Both the position numbers and the translations under genes were made by a program. The notes beneath the pieces are model-generated. The model saw only the letters and a list, made by a program, of their open reading frames with translations, did no database searches and had not been told where the DNA came from. 64,000 nucleotides of DNA from Euglena gracilis (Eukaryota > Euglenida > Euglenophyceae > Euglenales). This document shows, piece after piece, positions 31,501-43,600 of this stretch. Position 1 is the stretch's first letter; each line of letters begins with the position of its first letter. The stretch covers positions 24,974,743 to 25,038,742 of the forward strand of contig CP154956.1 of the NCBI GenBank assembly GCA_039621445.1, given 5' to 3'.

Positions 31501-34500
31501 ACGAGGTTTTTGAACGTGATAGGCGTGTTGGTGTACGCATTTGCGCACACCAACACCAGACAAAATTTGCTTGTGTGTGCATTTGCACCCACAAACACGT
31601 CATTTTAATTTCAACGTTTTGCGCTTTGTGCGCGCAAATGCGCCCACAAACAAATTTTGTTTGTGCTCGCATTTGTGCGCACATACACAAATCAGTTGCG
31701 TGACTGGCAAACGTAGTCTGTGGTATGTGATGCAATAAGGCTCCGTGTGTCTTTACGGGCGGGGTCCGGGGCTGGAGGGAGCTGGGCTGGGCTGGGTCGG
31801 TGAAAAACATTTTTTTTCTGAAATATTTTTGCCTTCTGGACATTTTGATGGATGGAGCTAGATCAAGGCTGATGGAGGAAGCTGTTATGAGGGGGAAAAA
31901 TGCATGGATAGGTGAGCTGGGCAGCCCAGTTGGCTGGCCAGCCTGCGGCCGGCTGGCCCGGCCTGTGTGTGGCTGTGGTATGGCCATGCCGGCGGGAAGG
32001 ACAGAGGGTGAGGAAGGTAAGCGTGTTTGGCAAGGGATGCGCAGGGGGACAGAAATGGGGTGCGCAGGGAATGAAAGGGACGGGCTTCTCCACCCTATTT
32101 ATGCTCGGGATCCGCACAATTTGGTGGTGTAACCCCAAGGACTTTGGCGAAAAATGGCGTTCTGGGGGGGGGTACGGAAATGGGCTCTGCACCTCGAAAC
32201 CTATGGGACCCTACTCCCTTGGAAGTTACAAAAATATAAAAAAAAAGCGGAGGAAGCAAAGAGGAGAAAAAGCAAAGGAACGGGACTTTTACTGCCCTTG
32301 TTGCTTTTCCAGCCGTTTCCCTGGTGTAACTGCAAGCAGTGTGCGTCTTGGATTTGCTGGACGTTGCAAAAAACCTGGAAAAAGAAGCGCAACCTTCAAA
32401 GACCAAAATTGTGTTCATGGGCGCGAAAGCGCCCTCTAACAAATTTTGGTTGTGTGCGCTTTCGCGCCCATGAATACAGTTTTTTTGTGCGCGGGTTAAT
32501 TGCACCCATGAACTGATGCCATCGAGAAAATGGTGTGACGGCGCAGACCAGCGGGACCGCCAAAAACACAAACACCTGCAGTTGGTCAATGATCCACGCA
32601 AGTATCAGAAAGAAGGGCCGATTCAGACCCGACCACCTGGCATATTGTGAAAACGCATAAACCGGAAGCGAGTTCGATATTTTCTCGCCCTGGCAAATTA
32701 AACAGACGCTGGTGAAAATACACAATCGGCAAACGCCGGTGCTTTAGCGCAAATGAACCACCAATGGAGTAACAAAAAGGTGACATCATTGGGCCCTGCA
32801 ACAACCACTTTCACTGGCTTCTGAAAGGCTCCTCCAACACCTGGTATCATGGGGCTTGGTCTCCGCTGCTGCAGCTACATTAGCTGCTGATGCTTCAGCA
32901 CCCACCAGGCTGGCATCGACCTCCTCGGTGCAGCAGCACCCACCAAAGTGGCTACATTATTCCCCACTACCGGGGCATGATACTGGGGGGACAAGGGCGT
33001 AGGTTGAGAAAACGCCGCTGGCTGGACCAGCAGCCTTTTTCCAGCCCAGGATCCCCCAACGAGATGTTTTATTTCCAGCCTCCGAAGGCTGGACCAGGCT
33101 TGCGCTTAGTCGGGTGCCTACCCCACGGGGGGGGGGTGCTAGGGGTAGGCACCCCATAGCACCCGATCCGACCCCCCACCCCGGGGGGAGGTAGGGTTTT
33201 GGGGGGTGCCTGCTAGGGGCAGGCACCCCCCAAAACCCTACCCAGGGGCAGGCACCCCCCTCCGACCCCGGCGCCGAAGGCGCGGGGCGCCCGGACAAGG
33301 CCATTTTCAATCAAAATTTTCTGGGTCCGGGGCGGTCGCCTATCCCCCCCGGGGGGGGGGTGTGCCTGCTAGGGGCAGGCACCCTATAGCACCCACCCCC
33401 CCTCCCCCCCCGGTCGGTAAGCACAAGCATGATTCCCGAAAACGGATTCTGGCCCGATGCATCCTGGGTATTTCATGTACCAATTTTTGAATTCTTGTAA
33501 CGCAATTGTGTTGCAAAAAAAGTGTCAAACAGTCACAGGTCGTTGAACGTCATCAACCGATGACGTGTTCAAGTGAATGTTAGGCATTTCCTTTCACCAC
33601 AAATTTCATCACCACATACTGGTGGTGTATCATCAATGGTTGGCATGCGGAACTGCGTTAACTCAGTGTTCTTTAAAATGGACACAATGGTGGTGCGCGC
33701 TTTAATGCCCAGGCACAAACCATCCACATACCAGTTTCCCAAAGTGGACCACGCGTGCGTTGCGCAAATGCGCTCACCAATGGCGTGTGCACGCTTTGGC
33801 GCACCAACCACTGCCTCAAAAATTGGACAGGTGCAGCCATGCCAAAACACGTTTCAAAAGTGGCATAGTCCCAGACAAGTTTTCCGGCGGCGTCATGGGC
33901 TGGGCTGGGATGGGATGGGCTGATTTCACTGCACATCCCATTCCCCGGTTGATGTAATATCGCTTGTCCTGACGGGCGGCTGCACCCTGGCCAGTTGAGG
34001 CAGTGCGTCAGCACCAGTACCAAATTGTCGGAACAGCGGGTGTGCGCTTCCCCCCTTTTTGAAATCCGAGAGCACCAATCTCACCCCGGACCTCTTCCGT
34101 TCACTCGGTAAGGAACATGCATACCAAACTGCCTGGAGTTACAACCCTCTAATAGAGGGTTGCAACAATTTGAAATTTGTGCAAAAGCACCCACACAGAA
34201 AGAAAAAACCCCTTAAGTGCGAGATTGGCGGCCTAAGAGAGAGGAAGAAGCTGGTCAAACTAATGCAAATTACTCCAGTGGATGATCATTTGTGTGTTTG
34301 TTTGATGAACATGGTTTCGCCGCAAAGAGAGTGCCAAGGAGGCCTCCGATGCAGGGCAGTATGTGGCTTGGCACGAGTACTTCGCCACCAAACTGTGGGA
34401 TGCTGCCGACACGGCCCAGCTCGACTGGGCGGACTTGCAGCAGGAGATCCAAGCGGTGACAAGGTGGATGTCCACGGGGATATCAGAAAAGGGGTAAAAA

Positions 34501-36252
34501 AATTCAATTTGGTTCCAGAGCGAAACCGTTCAGCCTGCCCCGGATTTTGGTATTTCTGTTGTTCAGTAAGTTTGCTGTGTGTTTGCATGCGTGCGCACGC
34601 GCACATGTGTGTACATGTACTGTTATGCATACACAAACGGGATGGGATTTATTGTGGGATTTCTGTTGTCGAGTAACTTCTGCTGGATGTTCAGGAGAGC
34701 CAGCCCCACATTTTCATATTTTCTGAGTGCTTGCTCAACTGTTTTCCTTGTCTTTTCAGCGAAGTTCCCGAAGACCACTCGCTGTGGCCACAAGTGGAGG
34801 AAATCAATCGCTTGGTGGCGGAGGTGTTCTTTTGTCCCAACAGAAGAAGCATGGCAAAATTTGTTTGGATAAACCCGTTCCACATTTTCCTCGTTTTGTC
34901 CTCCAACTGGGATCATTTTTTTTTGTTGAGCAAGATGCCCCCCCCCCGCATAATTATTTGAGGTGGCTGGACATTTTTCCTTGGCGAAATGCTCCCTCGC
35001 CCCTTGCTGGCTGGCCAAAACTCTCACCCACACAATTTTTTTTATCCGTGGACCACGTTTTCCCTCTTAAAACCTGAGCTCGGAGTCCTCCAACACCAAG
35101 AGCACAAAAAATATGCACTGGGAGCCGGAAGCAGGGGGCAGGGCTCAATGGAATGCTGGAAACCCTCTGGGTGGTGGGGGTTCACTGACCCTCGGTCAAA
35201 ATGGGTCAGAAAAGGTTGTCAAACTCAAATTTTATATCAAAAAAGTGATTTAATTACACAAATGGCAGTTTTTTTCCCAGCTTTTTTTCAGTTTCCATTT
35301 TTTTTTGGTAGCCGGTTCAACTCCCAATAGGGCTTATTTCCAGCCAGGGGACCCTCATGGGGGCAGGTCAGCCAGCAGCTTTTTTTCCAGCCAGCCAAAC
35401 TATCCAGCCTCTGGGCTGGACGGGGTGGGGGGTGGGGGCAGGGATTGATTGCAAGCCCTTCGGTTTTGAGGTTGGTGGTGGGGGGGGGGGTAAGTTACTC
35501 CCTTCCTGGGGACAAGGTGGTCGGGGGGGGGGGGGCGGGGTTTGGACCACCTCTCTTAGATGTTGGGAGGTTCTGGACCTCCCATGGCAGGTTCCAAAAT
35601 TAGCGGAAATTTTTCTTCCGGCGCTGCGCCTGGAAAATTAGCAAAACTGCCTGTTCCCCTCACGTTTGAGCATATTACACATTTTTTGATGTTTTGGTGC
35701 AAAATATAAAAGATGTTCAAAATTTTTTGCATTTTCAAATGACATGGCCCGGGAAAATATACGTTTTGTGGATGGGCAAAGAGCTGATATCGGGCCAAAA
35801 TTGGTCAAAAATCCCTGTTTTTCCTTTTAAAATGAATCCAAAAACATTCATATTAAAAAAATTTAAAAATTAAAAAAAATTTTGGATTCATTTTCAAAGA
35901 AAAATCAGGGATTTTTGACCAGTTTTTGGCCCGATATCCAGCTTTTTGCCCATCCGCAAAATTTAAAATTTCCCGGGACATGTCATTTAAAAATGTAAAA
36001 AAAAAATTGAGCATCTTTTATGCGGACGCGGGCACACACACACACACACACACACACATCTATCCATCCTTCCATCCATTGCCCATCCGCCCATGTGCAC
36101 AGGCACACACACATGTGCACGCACACAGGCACGCACGCACGCACACACCCTTCCATTCATCCATTCGTCTATTGTCCACCACATTTTTACACAAAAGCAA
36201 ACACCCACCCACCCAACACCCCCCCACCCACCCACACCCCCACCCACACACC

Positions 36253-36322
<70 letters not shown>

Positions 36323-36345
36323 CGCACACGCACACACGCACACAC

Positions 36346-36397
<52 letters not shown>

Positions 36398-39300
36398 GCA
36401 CGCGCGCGTGCAAACACAAGCACAAACGCGAACCCACTGTCAGTGCTATCCCATCCCCAGGTGACGTCTCGCATCCAGGTGGCATCCTCCATTCCCCTGA
36501 CAGCCAGAGTTCTGCCGCAGTGTGGACCTCCTCCTCCCCCTCCTGTGGCAAAACATTCCTCTTCCGTGCTGCTGGCCTCCCAAGAGCTCTGCCCCCACCC
36601 ACCGGTGGGGCTGCGCCAGGAAGGGCGCCACAGCGGGGAGACAGAAAGGCAGCCCTCACAGGTGTGTGAAACCGTTTCTATTACATATTTTGTATTTGAA
36701 GTTGACCACCTGTGATGATAACCCCCAGGGGGGACAGATATGGGGGTTCCATCTGGAGGTGTGATACAGCCTTTTGGTGAGTGTGCATCAGGCTTCTGCT
36801 TAGTACTGGGGGGGGCTTGACTGCAGGTAGTGGAAAACTTGGCCAGTGGAAAACCTGGCGGACCGGACCCACCCAAGGGGTCTTTCCCCAGGCCCATAAT
36901 ACGGAATAAGCATATCGAAAGGGGGGGCACTTGAAAGAAGAATATTGGCAGGATCTGGGGTCAGGTGAATCGACTGCCATGGAGCCAGTGCACCATCGCT
37001 GGGCAACCTAGAGCGGCGAGCCCATATTTGTGGAACTCCCGATACTGGCCTGCTTGCGTGTGCTGCGTTTCCAGAGGCCGCCATCCTGGGCCTGCACAGC
37101 CGCGTCTGCCAGGCGGCGCACGAGTTGGCCAAGACCGCCTACCTGTGGCGCCGGCACCGCCTGCGGTACTACTTCCTGGAGGACGTGCAGAAGGCGGCCG
37201 CGCAGCCCAGCCACCAGGCGGTGGGCCGCATCCACCTGGCGGAGGTGTGCTTCCCAGTCCTGTCCGACCCACCCCAGGGATGGCCCTCGTTTTCTAACTG
37301 ATTTCAAAACACGTTTTTTTTGCTCAAAATTGCACAGCCTGCTATCCGATGAAAATTGAATAAATTGCTTTTTGGCGCCGGCCGCCGTTTTTTAAATTTC
37401 AAGGAATTGTTCTCCCCAATCCCCATTCAGTGGCATGGATTGAGACCAAGGTAAATTTTTTTTTCAGTGTGTCTGTCGCTGGCATCCTCAGGTCTGCGTC
37501 GTAGTGCCCTGAAAATGAATGCAAGCTTCCCTGTTTTCTGCGTATTTTGATGGCCACAAAGCTTACCATCGACGAAGGAAAGTATTGCTGAATGTATGTT
37601 TTACATCCTCTGAGTTATCCCTCGTTGGATTTTTTATCAAAAAATGTTTTTCGAAAAAATTGTTGTCCTCTCGTGAAAAAAAAAAATTGAAAACTTTTTC
37701 TCATTGGAACGCTTGTGCAGCTTTTTGCTCCAACCAATGCCACCTGCAGCCTACCAATTTTTTTCTGGAGCAACAGTTGGGCGGCTATGTCTGCGAATTT
37801 TCTTGTGTTTGCCCAGTGGTCATCTCAATCTACAATCCCAAAAGTTGCGTTCATGGACCCTTGCAAAAGGTCGAGGAGGGTCTGTTGCACAAGTCATTGC
37901 CGGAGAATTGAAAGGCCAGTTGAAAGACGCAAACCCATAAACTCGCTTGTTTGGGAACTTTGACCTTGTCACGAAGCTCAACAGCCCTGCCACAGCTGGA
38001 TTTTCTGCATGTATCAAGTGTAATACATGGGAGATTGGCTGAAGGACCGCCAGCAAAGCAATGCCGCTTTTCGAATTGGCTGCTCCTCAACTGACTTGAG
38101 TGATTCATTGGCTTCGGCTGCCCATCCGCCACCCACACGAAGTGGGACAAGGCTCCACGTCGTCGTGGAAGAACTGCAACATCCCCTTCCTGGGGGGAAG
38201 GAATTCGTCACCGCCGGAGGAAAGAATTTTGTACCAACCATTTGTAATTGAACCAGTTGGTAAGTATAACAAGCCTGGTGGTATCATAATTGAAGAATAA
38301 AGTAATACCCCGTTGATTTATCCATCTCGTTACACCGGCGACTCAGCTCTGGAGCTTTCAGACTGAGGGAGAAAAGCGGCGAGACAAAGTAAAGACAATC
38401 TCATTGCAAAATACAAAACACAAACAACAACTGTACTCACCATTTTGTCCCCTCCCCTTGTCTTTCAAACCGTGAAATCAGTAAGTGTCGAGCATGCGCT
38501 TGAAAAATCCAATTTCATTCTTGATGTGTGATGTTGGTCAAATGATTAAAGATCTCTTCACGATGAAAGGTTTCTCACAGCTTCCACACCATCTGCTGCA
38601 ATCCCTTAAATGAACCAATCAGTTCTGAACAATGCAAAAGGATCGTCGAGACACAATCTGCAGCGGTTGTTTTTTTTTGCACTGTCGTGCTGGACCGCAC
38701 TGCGTGCCTTTCCATGGGTGCACCGGAACTTTCCAGGGCTTGCCACTGACCACAGCTTCATTTTTAAGTCCCCCACAGCTTTAAGCAAGTCCCCCACAGC
38801 TGTCATGTTGTAACCCCCTCTCCAAATAACCCAGCGATGCTTTTTAAAAAAAAGGAAAGGTAAAAGTCCTTAATGGCACTTTAAGTTGTGCCCAAATAAC
38901 CTGGCAGGTGGAGGTGAAAAAAGGACAGTTCCAGCAATTTGGCGCCCCATCGGGGTAACTTTGGCTCGCACAGTAACAAGCAGGGGGTTTCTTAAACCAG
39001 AGGGGACCCTACCCCCCAAGGGGGGACCAGGGAGGGGAGTGGCTGAAATAAGTTTCGGGCTGGACCAAAAAAAAAAAACCTCGGCGCAAAACGTCGATTA
39101 TTTTTTTTAAAAAAAATGGGTCAAAAAGTGGTCGTTTGTGAGGGCTTTGAGGTTTTCCAGCTCCATTTTTTTGGTTGAAGAGTGCCAACTCGGCTGGGTT
39201 TTGTTTTTTTGGGTTGTTTTTGGGTGCCCGCCGGGTCCAGCTGCCAGCTGGCTGGCCCCCTGGACCCAGCACCTGGTTGTTTTTTTTTCCAGCCAGCACC

Positions 39301-40653
39301 TGTTTCCAGCCAGCCCACGGGACCCCCCAGGGGGTCGTTAAGAAAACTTTTGGCCCTGGCCTGAATGGGAATTTCATCCAGCTCGCCATGAGGCAGGGAT
39401 TCAAAATTGTACACTGCCGTGCCACTCATGCATTTGAGCTGCAATATGCTTTCTGCCCCAAGGATCACGAATGGCCGCACGAGATGTTGTTGACACCATG
39501 GGTGGGGTGGAATAGTTGTATTTTGCCTCCCTCAAGCCCCCCCCCCCCCATTGTCATCGTTCTCCCTCCAGGGGAGACCGGGGCGAGTGGGGCCGTACCT
39601 GGACTGGTTGGAGTTCATTTACTGGACGCGTCTCCGGCGCTGGCTGCTGAATAGGTCAGCCACAAAAACCTCAATCCCCTGCTTGGCGATGCCTCCTTGC
39701 GGAAAGACGGACCGACGGCGGAGTCGAAAGGCAATCGAACGTTGTGGACCCCCCACGTCGAGAGTGAAAGTCGTTCAACACCGACGGATCCAAATCAGCG
39801 TTTGTTTTGTTGTGCTGCGCCCCTGTCCGCCGCTGTGGCAATGGCACGCCTGGCTTGCACACGCGCTCGCCCCTCTGCAGCGTCGGGGCCACACTGGCGG
39901 TGGTCAGCGCAGCGGTGCTGTGGAGCGAGGTGGTCACCCCCATCGCCCCCCGCTGGTCCCTTGTGGCCCAGTCAGTGGCCATTGAGTATGGTCCCCTTAT
40001 GCAGGTGTGATGGTGTTGTTGTTTTTTGAAACAATGCCAACAAGGGACACGTATGGCAGCGAAAAGTGTGGCACAATAATTGATAAGGTGTGGCTTCGAA
40101 AAAGTGTTGCATTTTGAGGCTTTGAGCCTCGTTTTATGTTTTTTGCAATTTTTTGAATTGTTCATATCACTGATGACCCTCACCCATTCTTCACCATCTC
40201 TGACAGTTCTTGTGCTTTTCAAGCGACGGGTCGAATTTCTTGTGATATCAGTCAAATGTCTTGTTTCAGGATCGCAGAACTGTTGAGCGGTAACCAATTT
40301 TTTGTCATGTGATTGTGCTGCAATTGATTGGGGGTGGGATTTCGTAAGCGATATGGTTATTGTCTTGGTAAGTGCGTGCCTGCAGACACCCAAGCTTTGG
40401 GTTTGAAACGTCTACAACTGTGTGTTTATTGTCAGAAGTGTTAAAAGTAAATTCAAAATTCATGCCTAGGTTGGGTGAAAATGTGTTCAAGTGTTCAGGA
40501 CAAAAGCTGACAGTAAACAATTGACAATTTGATAAGAACGCGGAACACTCCTTCAAAGCCAAATTATCCACAGCAAATATTATTATATTATGATTTCTGA
40601 ATTGACCATATGGACAAAAAAATTGGTGTTCTCAACGTACGCGTGCGCACACA

Positions 40654-40684
<31 letters not shown>

Positions 40685-43600
40685 TCATTCACTCATTCAT
40701 ACACACATGCACAAGTGCACATGTGCACGCATTCCCAAGGTTACCCAAGGTTAATTTTGCCATTCAGCCAATGCCCCCAAAGGTTTAAAAAAAATGAGTT
40801 TCCTTGGTTTGAAGGCAATTTTTTGCGCATTTTTTTCCGGTAAATTTCAGGCAAGTGGGTCAGTGATGCCTGGCATCCAAATCTGAAACCAAAGTGAAAT
40901 TTCATTCCTTTTTCTCAAGTCAGGGAAGCTTACAGGCTGAACAGACCAGTGCCGAGACCTGGTCCTTTTGCGCAAATGTGCACATCAACAAAAAAATAAA
41001 AACAGTTTTGCTAATCAACAATCTATCTTCTTGCCTGCCTGCCTTTTCATAACCAAGACGAACGTGTCGATTTGCGAAAATGTGCACGCCAACCGACACA
41101 AACAAATTAATTCATTTCACTAGTGATTTTTGACAGCATATCTGAGTCGCAGAAAGACAATTGATTCCAAAAAAAAAAAACAAGAGGGCGGGGAACAGCT
41201 AGAAAACTGGTCCCCATTTCCAACGTGGCCTCAACCAGCACCAGCACCGCGCTTGCCTTCGGTACCTCCTCCGCAACCTGCCCGCCCGCCTTGTACAGGA
41301 GGGTCTGGCGGGGGCCTCATCAACCGGTCTCGGGCACACCACCTCCATCAGCAGACCCCCTCCCCTCTGCATGATCTCCGAACGACCCGTAGTTCCCAGA
41401 GCGAACGACCCCCGTAGTTCCCCTTGGTCCGTCGTACGTCCAGCTTGTGCACGTAGTGGTCCACGGTGCACCCAGTATCCAGCGCCCGTTGCAGCTGCCC
41501 ACCGGCCTGTGTGTGTCGCACTTTCCGACCGCTCCAACTTCTGTTTCACCTCCTGCGTCCTCCATTTCCGGTCCTCCACCTCGAGGGCCAGCCTCCGGTG
41601 CAATTGTTCCATTAACTGTCGCAGCTTGGCCCGTCGGTTCGGGACCATCAGCATCGCCCTGATCCAAGGATCCGCACCTTCGGCTTCTGGTACCAATGCG
41701 ACCCCGGTGTCCGGGTTCCCTGCCAGAGGACGTGGAACAGCGGCAGCAGGCGGCGATACAGCACGCACGACACCTCCTTGAACGGGTGCCAAATGCCGTA
41801 CAGCGGGGACCCGTTGACGCAGGCACTCGGAGGTGTCCCACCGTTGGAACTCCCAGCCACCCACCACCTTGAGCTGGTGGTACCACAGGTTAACGTCCAC
41901 CAACAGCAGCAGCGGGGCTTGGACGTGGGCAACAACTCGGTATGCAGGAAGCTCAGCACGTGTAGCATGCCCACCTGCAAGGGAATCTTGTCCTCCGTCA
42001 GGCTGAAGAGCAGCCACCAGGAGCGCAGCGGTTCAACTCCAGAACGCTCAAAAGCCAGACCGAAAAAACCCACATGTGGTGTGCGCAAATGCGTATATGG
42101 ACATTGTGGGATTGCTGAAACCACCTCCACCCAGTATTCCAGACAAGGACAGACACCCGTCAATCGCAACCCCACCCAAAATGAGCGCACTGTGTGGGGC
42201 ACATCCAGAGGGGATGCGGAACTCCTCTGCGGACACCAGGTGAACCGTCACATTGGTGATCATTATTATCGCATATTTGAGGACCACAAACTATTTTCAA
42301 AACAAACACACACTCCATCCGGTCTGTGTTGCTTGCAATTAATTTGTTGGTGTGCGCATTTGTGCACACCAACACTTTATTACATTCATCTCAAATCACA
42401 AAACACACCAAACCACACAAGCAACATTGCCCTCTTTCTCACCCTCTCATTTCACATTAAATTCTGTCAGTGTGCGCAATTGCGCACAACGACACAATTC
42501 CGCATATTATTTTTAACATTTCAATTAGAACGTGGTTCTATTTCAAAACGGTGTGTTGCCCAACCCTGGTACAACCCAAAATTATAAGGGTCCCCCAAAC
42601 CTCTCCAAACGTCTCCATTTTTCTGGAAAACAACAAATTTTTATGTTTTCCAGACCCTCCAAAATAAAATGGGCAGCATGCAATTCCTGACGCCACTTCG
42701 CCAGGCATCCAAACCAGTCATTTTCAACGGGTCATACAGGGTCAAAACCCAAAATCTGAACCTGTCGATTCTGGCCAGCGCAACCAGCAGGATTATGTTC
42801 TTTACACTCCTGGCTATATCCCGCGACATTTGCAATTGTGCAAAAACACAATCTGTTGGAGAGGTGACAGCACACATTTTGTGGAGGGTTCCAGTCGCGT
42901 GGTCAGGAATGTGAATGCGAACCGTCAGTGAATTAGGACTTTCGTCGCGATTTTTGTATGCCGAAAAAAGTTTTTTCCGACCCAGGCAATCAGCGCTCCT
43001 GGGGCTTTCATAAAGAATGTCGATGTGCACATTGCCCACGCGGACAAAGAAATAATCCTCAAGTGCGAGATGTGCCCCCAAAGGCAGACACATGGAAACT
43101 CAAAAACAGCAACAAGAACACAACAACAACAATTTTTTTTTTAGAAAAAGGGTTTGGGCTTGTTTCATTTGTGCAATTTTGGCCAAAATGTGGCACCCCC
43201 TTTCACCCCACCTGGAGTGTCTGAGCCAAATAATACACGGGGGGGGGTGTATTATTTGAGTGGTTGTCTATTTGGATCCTGCTTGGTGGTCAGTATGCAT
43301 GGGGTTTAAAGCGGGGAAGGGTGTCTGAAACTCAGTGCAGCAAGGGTGTCTTAAACTCAGTGCAACAGGCAAGGGTTTTGTTTAACGCCAATAGGGTGTT
43401 TTGAAAAAATCGCAGGTCAGCCCCCAAACTTTTTCCCTCCCCCCATCCTCCTCCCACCTCCCCCCCCAACAGCATTTTTTTTACAGTCGCTGTGTGTCAC
43501 ATGCTCTTCCCCTTTGTACAGAATTTTCTCCCCCGTCCATTTCCTTGCTACCCTCCCTGCTGTATTTTTCAATTGCTATTCCTGTTTGCCCCCTCTGTTC

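Larger units (their letters stand above)
34824..36520 (+). other. LMBRD2 intron 8 with a long hairpin and CA-rich tract
   Basis: It includes a copy of the CCAGCC repeat (35,340-35,420), a large inverted repeat (35,690-36,030) and a CA/CCCA microsatellite (36,030-36,415). If the next listed exon is not real, the intron extends to 37,076. Confidence 0.6.

Noticed and set aside
35926-36930. Long Thr-His or Val-Cys-rich frames
   Set aside because: They are products of the CA microsatellite. Only the separate 36,521-36,661 segment has splice-like borders.
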